A stretch of 29,887 nt of DNA, from the NCBI GenBank assembly GCA_026647295.1, contig JAPKHB010000004.1:1-29887 (forward strand), read 5' to 3'. Shown here in pieces: positions 23,217 to 29,887 of this stretch. Source of the DNA: Planctomycetota bacterium. Its GTDB lineage: Bacteria > Planctomycetota > PLA2 > JAEUHO01. Made by a program: the position numbers and the translations under genes. The stretch's first letter is position 1; each line of letters opens with the position of its first letter. The notes beneath the pieces were generated by a model that worked only from the letters and a program-made list of their open reading frames with translations, ran no database searches and was not told the origin of the DNA.

Positions 23217-24233
23217 TCAACGGGCTGCAGGAGCAAGCCCGATCTCTCCGGACGTCAGGCTCGAAACTGTGCGCGCGCACCGGAAGCCGGTGACCTCACT
23301 CCAGATCGCGAAACCGGCACCAGCCGAATCCGCGGTGTATCCGCAGTGCAAGTCCTCGAGGCGCCCAAGCCACCCACCGCCGCAGAGCGCCGACTCTATC
23401 CTCACGCTGCCGCGGTTGCCGTCTTCTATCACCACCGGCTCCGGTCCCAGGCGACACCACTCCATGACATTCCCGCTCACGTCGAAGACCCCGAGCGAGT
23501 TGGGCGGGAAGGAACCCACCGGAGCGGCCATCGCGAATCCGTCCTCGTAGGCGGCCGAGAGGCGGAACCACGGAGCGGCATCGGGGAACGCATCGATGAA
23601 GCACTTGTCCCCGAAGTTTCCAAATCCCCTCGGCGGAAGGTTGGCGTCGCCCCACGGGTAGGGGCTGCCGGGGGCGTCGACGCACAGAACGGCCTGGAAC
23701 TGCGCGACCGTCGGCAACTCCGCCCCCACCCAGGCCGCGTAGTGGGCAGCGTCTCGGACCGACACCTGGCGGGCGGGGAGCCGCTCGCGGTCGACCGCCC
23801 CATAGGCCTCTTCCATCCACACCTTGTACCGCGCTGCGGTCATGCTCCGCACCTCGCCCTCATCGAGCTGGAAGAGGTTGTACCGTCCGTATCCCTTGCG
23901 CCCCGCCAGTTGTGCAGTTCCAAAGTAGCCGGTGCTCCTGCGAAATGCATCGTAGTTCGCCTGGGTGACCTCCGTCTGGTCAAAGTAGAAGGGCGCGATG
24001 TTCGGGCCCGCGGACACGACGAGGACCATCACGCCCCCATCGCGATGGCGGACGATTAAGCTGGGCAAACGATCATTCCCGACGCGCCGAGCGCCGGGTG
24101 CCGCGGTTGCCCAAGTTCCAGGCCCGTAGACCAGCCGGGGCCCGGCGGCACAGGGGGCCTCCCGCCTGGGAGCGCCGCGACACGCAACCGCCCCGCAGAC
24201 AGCCGCGGCGAGCAACACGCCCGCCACCCACAT
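23217..24233 (-). CDS. FGE/SUMF1-domain lipoprotein
   Basis: The 338-residue product starts with a signal peptide ending in a lipobox-like AVAC (residues about 14-17), so it should be lipid-anchored outside the inner membrane. The body is a formylglycine-generating-enzyme/sulfatase-modifying-factor fold: FYFDQTEVTQANYDAF near the start, AAHYAAWVGAELPTVAQFQ, YPWGD, FAMAAPVGSFPPNSLGVFD, VSGNVMEWC, and the final GFRCAR. In this family the fold is used either to oxidise Cys to formylglycine or as a binding domain; the two active-site Cys cannot be assigned here, and no sulfatase gene is near. The ATG at 24233 is chosen for the signal peptide; GAGAGGGGG abuts it, which is unusually close. The open frame continues to the repeat at 24755. 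Confidence 0.85.
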   Translation of the reverse strand: MWVAGVLLAAAVCGAVACRGAPRREAPCAAGPRLVYGPGTWATAAPGARRVGNDRLPSLIVRHRDGGVMVLVVSAGPNIAPFYFDQTEVTQANYDAFRRSTGYFGTAQLAGRKGYGRYNLFQLDEGEVRSMTAARYKVWMEEAYGAVDRERLPARQVSVRDAAHYAAWVGAELPTVAQFQAVLCVDAPGSPYPWGDANLPPRGFGNFGDKCFIDAFPDAAPWFRLSAAYEDGFAMAAPVGSFPPNSLGVFDVSGNVMEWCRLGPEPVVIEDGNRGSVRIESALCGGGWLGRLEDLHCGYTADSAGAGFAIWSEVTGFRCARTVSSLTSGEIGLAPAAR

Positions 24234-24705
24234 CCCCCTCTCTGCGCTGGGATTCTGAGAGAGAAGCGGGCCGGCGGGCGCCGAGGCGCACATGCGCGAC
24301 CCTCGACGGGCCCGGGTGATCACCCAGCGGTCGCGCCCGCACCGCGGGACACCCCTTTGAGGCTGTAGCCATTCAGGGAGAGGGCCCGAATCATGCGTTC
24401 GTGCATCCCCCGGGCCGGGGGCGATCAGGCCGATCCCTCCTGCTGGCGTGGGCAGATCACACTTCGTCGTCATCGGTTTCCTGCTCTCCATCCGCGGGCC
24501 GTCCGGGAACGACGCGCTGCGGCCTGGTGAAGCGTAGGCGGGTCGGCCCGTTGTCCCAGGGGTATCAGCGAGCCCCTGGACAGGCTTTCGCAGGCTCACC
24601 GCTCGACCCTCTCGACCACAGGGTGGAGGAGCGGTACGCCAGCCCCATCTAGCTCGATCACATACTTGTGTGTCCCCCCCTGGCGCTTGCCCAGGTCGTG
24701 AAAAG
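24234..24705. other. Non-coding or decayed interval
   Basis: This 472-bp interval shows no convincing complete gene. On the minus strand a short frame ending at 24596 contains GGTHKYVIELDGAGVPLLHP, which reads like protein rather than shadow and may be the end of a lost gene once joined to repeat copy 4. The frame upstream of the FGE gene is open but has shadow-like composition. Confidence 0.4.
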
Positions 24706-24810
24706 TGCTCCGTGCCACGACATTCTGCACCTTTCGTTCGAGTTCTCGTAGCCATGCGTGGCCCAGAGGGTAGCGGACGGGCACCCGGAGCGCCACCCCC
24801 CTACCGCCGG
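24706..24810. repeat. Dispersed repeat, copy 4 (left part only)
   Basis: It matches copies 5 and 6 from TGCTCCGTGCCAC through the start-codon block to CTACCGCCGG, then stops abruptly at 24810. The minus-strand frame from ATG 24755 reads MATRTRTKGAECRGTEHFSR. The missing right part begins just before the transposase remnant, so an insertion or deletion has probably removed it. Confidence 0.65.
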
Positions 24811-24837
24811 AGTGGGGCCCGCGGCACCATGGCCCCA

Positions 24838-24960
24838 TGGCCACCCGCACCCAACGGATCTACGACCATCGCCTCGTCCGGCTCGTCCAGCGGACACCGG
24901 TGACCCCTGCCTCGCCACTTGTCACGGGCCGGGCTATCAGGTCCACCCGTAGCTCGGCAG
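24838..24960 (+). pseudogene. Transposase/integrase N-terminal remnant
   Basis: From ATG 24838 the frame reads MATRTQRIYDHRLVRLVQ, which I recognise as the start of a DDE/integrase-type transposase family (typically RIYDHRL--LV--TGD--LAT--GVPRSTA). After about 20 residues the match shifts to another frame (DTGDPCLATCHGP), then is lost. So it is a short, frameshifted fragment. It lies between repeat copies 4 and 5, on the opposite strand to the repeat-borne frames. Confidence 0.5.
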
Positions 24961-25027
24961 GACTGGTCCACTCCGAGCGCGCGGTGAGGTAGGCCCAGGT
25001 CGGCAGAGCTGGTCCACCGCGCGCTCG
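24951..25027. repeat. Two-copy short direct repeat
   Basis: TCGGCAGGACTGGTCCAC (24954-24971) recurs as TCGGCAGAGCTGGTCCAC (24999-25016) with two differences, each followed by a GCGCGC-rich stretch. It directly follows or overlaps the transposase remnant and may be part of its decay. Confidence 0.45.
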
Positions 25028-25071
25028 CCCGAGGCCTCCCCTGGCCGAGGCCCGAGAGGGCGCCCATGCTG

Positions 25072-25334
25072 CCCTGCTCCGTGCCACTACATTCTGCACC
25101 TCTCATTCGAGTTCTCCTCGCCATGGCTAACCCAGAGGGTAGCGGACGGCCGCCCGGAAGGCACCCCCTACCGCCGGCCAGCATCACCCCGGGGCGCCAG
25201 CCTGCCCGGGGGGCTCCGGCCGGCGCCGTCCGCCCAGGGACGGTCCGCCAAGCCGCCGCCGGTCACGCCCCCCGCTGCCCCGGCTGTCGAGAACTCGACG
25301 GAAGCGTGCCGTTAGGGCTGACGCGCAGTACTGG
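25072..25334. repeat. Dispersed inverted-end repeat, copy 5 (263 bp)
   Basis: The left end is CCCTGCTCCGTGCCAC. The start-codon block gives minus-strand MARRTRMRGAECSGTEQ from ATG 25124. The middle shares CACCCCCTACCGCCGGCCAG and CCTGCCCGGGG with copies 3 and 6. Near the right end GTCGAGAACTCGACGG is the inverted counterpart of the left-hand CGAGTTCTC. The last 20 bp are more diverged. Confidence 0.65.
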
Positions 25335-25365
25335 TTCTCGCAGCGGCATGTCATGTGCGAGCCAA

Positions 25366-25671
25366 CTACCGAGAGCCAGCCCAGTCGTACAGCGCGCCCG
25401 CCGCTTGGCTCACACGCCAGCTGAGCGGCGTACGTTCGGGGTCAAAGCGGCCATGGATGCCATTGTGGTCTAGCGCAACGTCGAGGTTCGCCTCCGGCTG
25501 GACACCGGCCTCGACCTCGCCACGGATCCCTTTGATCCAAGACAGCCAGCGCCGTCTGGTTTCGTTGCTCCAGCCCACACGAACGTCGCCGGGCGCGAGT
25601 CGTCTGCCGAGTAAGTCGAGCAGCTGATCGAGCTCATGTAGTGCCCTGCGCTGTTGAGCCGAGAATTCCAT
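25366..25671 (-). CDS. Small unknown protein (101 residues)
   Basis: The protein begins MEFSAQQRRALHELDQLLDLLGRRL and continues VGWSNETRRRWLSWIKGIRGEVEAGVQPEANLDVALDHNGIHGRFDPERTPLSWRVSQAAGALYDWAG. Codon use and the amphipathic first helix suggest a true gene. GGGAGC lies about 10 nt before the ATG at 25671. No signal peptide and no family recognised. It stands alone between repeat copies 5 and 6, which suggests a cargo-like or recently acquired gene; TAGACT upstream (complement near 25723-25728) may be a -10 box. Confidence 0.65.
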   Translation of the reverse strand: MEFSAQQRRALHELDQLLDLLGRRLAPGDVRVGWSNETRRRWLSWIKGIRGEVEAGVQPEANLDVALDHNGIHGRFDPERTPLSWRVSQAAGALYDWAGSR

Positions 25672-25810
25672 ACCTATGTGCTCCCGATCGGGACCATCGG
25701 ACCAAATCCCCCATTACCTCAGTCTAGGACCATTGCTTGGCCCGAGCCTGCCGGGCGACCACCTGATACGACGCCTTCGAATACTTCCGTTGGGCCGTTG
25801 ACTCGCACAA

Positions 25811-26068
25811 CCTGCCACCCTGCTCCGTGCCACAACACTCTGCACCTTTCGTCCGCATTCTCGTCGCCATGACTGGCCCAGAGCCTAGCAAACCGGCGGC
25901 CCGAGCACCATGCCCCTACCGCCGGCCAGAATCACCCGGGGGCGACGGGCTGCCCGGGGCGCTCCGATCCGGCCCCCCCACGCCCGCCCCAGGCCGCGCC
26001 CCGCGCCGCCCCGCCTGACGAGATCTCGACAGAAACGGGCCCTTCGGTCGGACAGGGAGCAGGGCAGG
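25811..26068. repeat. Dispersed inverted-end repeat, copy 6 (258 bp)
   Basis: This is the best-preserved copy. The left end CCCTGCTCCGTGCC (25818-25831) pairs with the right end, whose complement reads CCCTGCTCCCTGTC (12 of 14 match). A second inverted block, TTTCG--CG--TTCTCGTC on the left and TTTCTGTCGAGATCTCGTC on the right, lies about 25-35 bp further in. The minus-strand frame from ATG 25870 reads MATRMRTKGAECCGTEQ. Its right end stops a few bases from the tRNA-Gly 3' end. Confidence 0.7.
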
Positions 26069-26072
26069 ATGG

Positions 26073-26145
<73 letters not shown>

Positions 26146-26164
26146 GTGCGATCCAGGCAGGAGG

Positions 26165-26193
26165 ACGGTAGGAGGGGGGGGCGGAGGTGTCAA
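26165..26193 (-). promoter_or_regulatory. tRNA-Gly promoter
   Basis: On the minus strand TTGACA (26193-26188), a 17-bp spacer and TACCGT (26170-26165) form a near-consensus housekeeping promoter. The -10 box ends 19 nt before the tRNA 5' end, leaving a short leader to be trimmed by RNase P. It is the best promoter in the window and a guide to the -10 sequence used here. Confidence 0.75.
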
Positions 26194-26257
26194 GGCGCCG
26201 GCCGGGCGGCGCGGGGCGGCGCGGGGGCTGCGGGAGCCCGGGCCGCGCGGCCGGTGC

Positions 26258-27043
26258 CTAGGGGATCGGGACCACCCGGTCGTTGGTCACCAGGAGGCTC
26301 TTCAACCCCTCGTGGCGCAGGACGTGGTCGCCCACGGCGCTCACGATCGCCGCGCCGCCTCGGGCGAGTACCTGCACGTCGGCCTGGCCGTCCTCGTGGC
26401 GGCGCAGCGAGATCCGGTCGGCCTCGATGGTCAGTTCGCCCAGCACGAGGCGGGCCCGGCCCCGGGTCTCGCGCCGGCCGGGGGCGAGGTCCCTGACCTG
26501 CACGCCCGTCAGGGCCGCTGTGCCAAAGAGGCCCGGGGGGCAGTGTAGCGTCACGCGCTCGGCCACGATCAGCGTGGGATGGCGCAGGAAGTGGCGGCGG
26601 GTCTCTTCGGCGACCTGCTCCGGGGTGCGCGGGCCGGGGGCCGGTAGCGGCGGGCCGCGGCGCGCGGGGACGGCGAGGGTGGGCCCGCTGGGCCGCAGGG
26701 CGGAGGAAGCGGGCGCCGCGGACGCCCGGCCCGACCCGCCGGGGCCCGCTGGCGCCGGGTCGGGGGCCAGGGGCCCGCGCGGGTCGGCCGAATCCGGCCC
26801 CGCCGGGGCCGGGTCCGCGACGGCGGCGTCCGCCGGTGCCGGGTCCGCCTCCGGGGCGCCGTGGGCGACGACCTGCCAAGGGCTCCAGGGCGCGAGGTCC
26901 CCCCGCGAGGGACCGAGCTCCCTTTCGGTGAGGATCCGAAGCGGGGTCGGGTCGCGCGGGGAGCCCAGGGGGCCCGGGGCCCCCGTGCACCCGCCGGCGA
27001 GGAGTCCGGCGGCCGCGAGCAGGGGGAGCGCGGCGCCGCGCAT
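26258..27043 (-). CDS. Lipoprotein coupled to the secretin gene
   Basis: The 261-residue product has a lipoprotein signal peptide (MRGAALPLLAAAGLLAGGCTG, Cys19). A Pro/Ala-rich linker of about 100 residues follows, then a C-terminal domain of about 100 residues: LIVAERVTLHCPPG, ALTGVQVRDLAPGRRETRGRARLVLGELTIEADRISLRR and VQVLARGGAAIVSAV. The strand-rich pattern recalls OstA/LptA-type folds, but I am not sure of it. The ATG overlaps the secretin stop (TGATG) and uses GGAGGAG inside the secretin end, so the two are translationally coupled. It is likely a partner or pilotin-like factor of the secretin. Two GC hairpins (26225-26239 and 26241-26252) just after the stop may end the transcript. Confidence 0.75.
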   Translation of the reverse strand: MRGAALPLLAAAGLLAGGCTGAPGPLGSPRDPTPLRILTERELGPSRGDLAPWSPWQVVAHGAPEADPAPADAAVADPAPAGPDSADPRGPLAPDPAPAGPGGSGRASAAPASSALRPSGPTLAVPARRGPPLPAPGPRTPEQVAEETRRHFLRHPTLIVAERVTLHCPPGLFGTAALTGVQVRDLAPGRRETRGRARLVLGELTIEADRISLRRHEDGQADVQVLARGGAAIVSAVGDHVLRHEGLKSLLVTNDRVVPIP

Positions 27044-28326
27044 CACTCCTCCAGGTGCGCCCCCCAGGTGGGCTGGAAGGGCGGCTTGCATTCGCCCTCC
27101 TTCCCGGCCTGCTTGCCCTCCAGGCGCTCGAGTTCCTTGGGGGGCACGATGATCTTGAGGTCCTGGGTCTTGCGCACGATGTGGGGCGTCAGGATGAAGA
27201 TCAACTCGGTCTTCTGCTTGGTCTCCTTCGTGCGGGTGAAGAGGTTTCCGAGCACCGGGATGTCCGAGACCAGCGGCGTGCGGGCCTTCTCGGTCGTGAC
27301 CTGGTTGGTGTACAGGCCGCCGATCACCAGCGTCTCGCCGTCCCCCAGCGTGACGGTCGTCAAGGCGCTGCGCACGGTGGTGATGGGGGCGAAGGTCCCG
27401 CCGGGGCGGATCGAGGCCAGGCTGCCCACGCCTTCGACCTTGGGGCTGATCGTCAGGCGCACGAAGCGGTCCCCGATGTGCTCGGGGGTCACCTCGAGCT
27501 GGACCCCCGTCTTGACGGCCGCGCTGCGGACCTGCTCGTTGTTGCGGTCGGCGAACTGGAGGGTGAGGATCGGCGTCTGCTCCTCGGTCATCACCTTGGC
27601 CAGTTTGTTCTGGGTCGCGATGATGGACGGCCGGGAGAGCACCTCGGCCTTGCCGCTCACCTGCAGGGCCTGGAGCCCCAGGCTGCCCAGGCCGTACTTG
27701 TCCGCGTTGGACCCCACCAGCCCGAAGAGCAGCCCCGCGCCCTGGAAGGGGAACTTCGGGGGGTAGGCCGAGTTGAGGAGGGAGGGGGGGTTGAGCACCC
27801 CCTCGAAGCCCCGGAAGATCGTGCCCGGGCCCTGCGCGCCGCGGTCCATCAGGTAGTCCAGGCCGAACTCGAAGTTCGACTCGTGGGTGATCTCGATCAC
27901 CTTGGCCTCGATGAACACCTGGGGCTCGGACACGTCGAAATAGGCCAGGGCGTCCAGGAGGAGTTCGACGGCGCCCGGGTCTCCCTCGATGACGAGTTGG
28001 TTCTGGGCCGCGTACTCCTTGAGGCTCTTGATCCCCGGCAGCGAGGAGAAGCCCATCGCCCCCAGGGCCGCGATCAGGCTGGCGGGCGTGGCGAAGTTCG
28101 TGCGATAGAAGTACACGACGTCGCCGTTGTCGCGCTCGATGAGGCTCTCGTTGTGGAAGGTGAGCGCCCGCGCCGCGGGCGCCTCCGGCCCCGCGGGCGC
28201 CTCGGGCCCCGCGGCCTCGGGGGCGGGCGGATCCTCGGCGGCCGCGGGCCGCGGCGCGGGCAGCGCCCAGCCCGCGGCAAGGGCCAGGAACAGGACGGCG
28301 GGGCGCAGACGGGTCGATGCGGACAC
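27043..28326 (-). CDS. Secretin (type II/III secretion or pilus outer-membrane channel)
   Basis: The 427-residue product starts at GTG 28326, 5 nt after GAGGAGGAG, and begins with a signal peptide (residues 1-30). A single N-domain of the secretin type follows (about 60-140; SLIAALGAMGFSSLPGIKSL..., NQLVIEGDPGAVELLLDALAYFD). The C-terminal secretin core (about 215-385) has VLSRPSIIATQNKLAKV, TGVQLEVTPEH, and the hallmark TLGDGETLVIGGLY...TPLVSDIPVLGNLF then ELIFILTPHIV. It would form a multimeric outer-membrane pore. With one N-domain it is much shorter than GspD or PilQ. No other secretion gene is in the window apart from the coupled lipoprotein. The frame stays open to 29715 only as a shadow of the divergent membrane protein. 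Confidence 0.93.
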   Translation of the reverse strand: MSASTRLRPAVLFLALAAGWALPAPRPAAAEDPPAPEAAGPEAPAGPEAPAARALTFHNESLIERDNGDVVYFYRTNFATPASLIAALGAMGFSSLPGIKSLKEYAAQNQLVIEGDPGAVELLLDALAYFDVSEPQVFIEAKVIEITHESNFEFGLDYLMDRGAQGPGTIFRGFEGVLNPPSLLNSAYPPKFPFQGAGLLFGLVGSNADKYGLGSLGLQALQVSGKAEVLSRPSIIATQNKLAKVMTEEQTPILTLQFADRNNEQVRSAAVKTGVQLEVTPEHIGDRFVRLTISPKVEGVGSLASIRPGGTFAPITTVRSALTTVTLGDGETLVIGGLYTNQVTTEKARTPLVSDIPVLGNLFTRTKETKQKTELIFILTPHIVRKTQDLKIIVPPKELERLEGKQAGKEGECKPPFQPTWGAHLEE

Positions 28327-28707
28327 GGGAACTCCTCCTCGGTGGGCCCGGCACGGATCGAACGCCATGCCGCATGGCAGGGATCGGCGCGCCGGCGCCC
28401 CGAATTCGCTGCGCGGGGGGCCCGGCCCGCGGGGCCCGGACACCGCCGGGGATGCGCCGGCCCGAGGGAATCGGCCACGATCGGCCATGCGCGCCGACGC
28501 CGTGCCGCGACCGGAACCGGCAGACCGGGCGGGGCCGCTCGCCCGGACCCGCGGGCCACCGGCCTGCGGTGCCATTGCCCGGGCGGGGCCGGCGGCTACA
28601 ATCCGCCCCTCACGCGGGCTCGGGTGGAGGCGGGAGCCGGCGCCACGGGCGCCCGGGCCGGCCCCGCAGGCAGACAGCGACCAGGTCGCGTGGGACTGGA
28701 GGACGCG
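28327..28707. other. Divergent intergenic region with a dyad
   Basis: This 381-bp gap between the secretin and the polytopic membrane protein holds GCCATG-CCG-CATGGC (28364-28378), a 6-bp dyad 38 bp upstream of the secretin start that could be an operator or leader hairpin, and a rightward promoter candidate at 28575-28602. The rest is GC-rich with no gene I can support. Confidence 0.45.
28575..28602 (+). promoter_or_regulatory. Promoter of the polytopic membrane protein gene
   Basis: TTGCCC (28575-28580), a 16-bp spacer and TACAAT (28597-28602) match the housekeeping pattern. The leader would be about 100 nt and contains GC-rich inverted repeats. Confidence 0.55.
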
Positions 28708-29887
28708 ATGGCCGAGACCTACGACCCGGGGCTGCTTCCCCGCACCTACTTCCGGGCGCCGCGGGTCCCCTTCGACTTCAAGGCCCTGCTGCTGGCCGTG
28801 GCCGGCTGGGTCGTCTACTGGGCCGGCGGCGAGTTGGTCAGCAGCATCCTGGCCGACAAGGACGCCCGGGTGGACACCGACGTCCCGGGCGCCTTCCTGA
28901 CGGCCCTGTTCTCGCTGTTCATGCGCATCCCCTACATGGAGGAGGCCTGCCGGCTGGTCCTCACCGGGGTGTTCGGGGTCAGCGCCGACCTGGCCCTCAA
29001 GGACTACACGACCTGGGAGATCCTGGTCGGGGGGCTCTGGTTCTTCGCCGTCTGGGCCTTCTTCGGCCAGGCGATCCACCGGATCACCACGCTGCGCATC
29101 GCCCGCGACGAGGGCCTGGGCCTGTTCGAGGCGCTGCGCTTTGCGGCCCGCAACTGGACGACCATGCTGCTGGTCCCGGTGATCGTGGGCGGGGCCATCG
29201 GCTTCTTCTGGCTGTGCAACATGGCGGCCGGCGCGCTGACCTCCATCCCCTTCCTCGGCGGCGTCCTGGGCCTCATCCTGCTGCCGCTCGCCTTCGTCTC
29301 GACCCTGCTCATCCTCCTGATCGCCGTCGGGGGCATCTTCGGCCTGCCCCTCATCGGGGCCGCCGCCGCCTGGGAGTGCAACGGCAGCCTGGACGCCATC
29401 AGCCGGGCCTTTTCGTACCTGTTCGCGCGGCCGCTCCAGTTCTTCTGGAACTACTTCCTGATCTTCATGTTCACCGGCGTGATCCTGCTGGTCGGGGTCT
29501 GGTTCATCACCACCCTGGTCGTCTCGGTGGACGACGGGACCTGGAGCAAGACCCAGGAGGTGCTGATCGACGCCGCCCCCCAGGGCACGGAGCGGGCCAA
29601 CAACTACGACGGGGAGACCCGCGAGTGGCGGGCGGCCGTCGAGCGCGAGCTGGGCCAGGACGGCCTGCGGGCCCAGCGCGGGGCCGACGGGGTGCGGGCG
29701 CCCCTGGCGCGCCACTTCCAGGCGGTGGTGGAGGCGCCCTGGGGCTACAAGCTCAACGCGCTCGTGTTCTGGGTGCTGCTCAACCTCGCGGCGTTCGGCA
29801 TCTACGGCTACGCCGTGTACTGGATGATCGGGGCCTCCTCCACGGTCTACGCGGGCCTGCGGGCCGACGTCGACGGCACCGACGAGG
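28708..29887 (+). CDS. Large polytopic membrane protein (3' end outside window)
   Basis: Translation from ATG 28708 (GGAGG 6 nt upstream) stays open to the window end, giving at least 393 residues. Membrane segments are clear: ALLLAVAGWVVYWAGG, ILVGGLWFFAVWAFFG, TMLLVPVIVGGAIGFFWL, a long double segment GVLGLILLPLAFVSTLLILL/IAVGGIFGLPLIGAAAAW, FWNYFLIFMFTGVILLVGVW, and VFWVLLNLAAFGIYGYAVYW, with a hydrophilic loop of about 85 residues before the last. The N-terminus (MAETYDPGLLPRTYFRAPRVPFDFKALL) is cytoplasmic. I recall similar multi-pass hypothetical proteins in Planctomycetes, but no function. It is divergent from the secretin operon. Confidence 0.85.
   Translation, partial: MAETYDPGLLPRTYFRAPRVPFDFKALLLAVAGWVVYWAGGELVSSILADKDARVDTDVPGAFLTALFSLFMRIPYMEEACRLVLTGVFGVSADLALKDYTTWEILVGGLWFFAVWAFFGQAIHRITTLRIARDEGLGLFEALRFAARNWTTMLLVPVIVGGAIGFFWLCNMAAGALTSIPFLGGVLGLILLPLAFVSTLLILLIAVGGIFGLPLIGAAAAWECNGSLDAISRAFSYLFARPLQFFWNYFLIFMFTGVILLVGVWFITTLVVSVDDGTWSKTQEVLIDAAPQGTERANNYDGETREWRAAVERELGQDGLRAQRGADGVRAPLARHFQAVVEAPWGYKLNALVFWVLLNLAAFGIYGYAVYWMIGASSTVYAGLRADVDGTDE

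Noticed and set aside
24596..24720. Minus-strand frame ending in KYVIELDGAGVPLLHPVVERVER as a gene
   Set aside because: Plausible protein-like text but no start of its own in frame with the repeat-borne ATG; noted as a possible remnant only.
22915..26068. CRISPR array or integron attC array
   Set aside because: Copies are about 260 bp, irregularly spaced and without uniform spacers. No cas genes or integron integrase are seen, and the ends are not of attC type.
28327..29715. N-terminal extension of the secretin frame to 890 residues
   Set aside because: It is the complement of the polytopic membrane protein. The signal peptide and ribosome-binding site fix the start at 28326.

Overview
The window is very GC-rich, dense bacterial DNA. 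The gene content (two UGA-containing redox genes, a sulfatase-modifying-factor-type lipoprotein, Sel1 and carboxypeptidase-regulatory-like surface proteins, a short secretin, many GC-rich lipoproteins) suggests a member of the Planctomycetota or a similar deep-branching, high-GC lineage. This is inference from gene content only; there is no rRNA here to settle it.

Layout. 1-5.8 kb is a housekeeping stretch: the end of an MFS transporter (LplT-like), metF, a lipoprotein-type peptidoglycan amidase, a TonB-like protein, rtcB RNA ligase and a secreted LpqC-type esterase. 5.8-8.7 kb is the most interesting part: a three-gene rightward operon encoding a small lipoprotein, a thioredoxin-TPR protein and an EF-hand/iodothyronine-deiodinase-like protein. 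The second and third genes are each cut by an in-frame TGA exactly where the family carries its catalytic Cys or selenocysteine (U-G-P-C in the thioredoxin, F-G-S-H-T-U in the deiodinase). Each TGA is followed at the right distance by a hairpin of the bacterial SECIS type. I read both as selenoproteins; a normal ORF caller would split them or call them pseudogenes.

8.9-16.5 kb is a leftward array of poorly known genes: a coupled pair of unknowns, a GNAT acetyltransferase, small unknowns, an HEXXH protein, and two large exported proteins. 16.7-20.3 kb is a Sel1-repeat gene split by a complete IS21-family element (istA-istB, 2528 bp, paired terminal repeats, 5-bp target duplication GCCGA). Removing the element and one target copy restores the reading frame exactly. 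20.8-26.1 kb holds a membrane protein, a second carboxypeptidase-regulatory-like protein, an FGE/SUMF1-domain lipoprotein, a transposase remnant, a small unknown gene and a family of about 260-bp repeats with imperfect inverted ends. The repeats carry a promoter-like block and a start codon with a shared peptide (consensus MATRTRTKGAEC-GTE), and diverged copies of that segment overlap the starts of real genes. 26.07-26.15 kb is tRNA-Gly(CCC) with a clear TTGACA-17-TACCGT promoter. 26.3-29.9 kb is a secretin-lipoprotein pair and, divergently, a large polytopic membrane protein running off the window.

How the genes may work together: the selenoprotein operon looks like an exported thiol/selenol redox module. 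The secretin and its coupled lipoprotein look like an outer-membrane secretion or pilus component. The 8.9-26 kb stretch looks like accessory sequence reshaped by an IS and by small repeats, ending beside a tRNA gene. All assignments come from reading the sequence; no database search was run.
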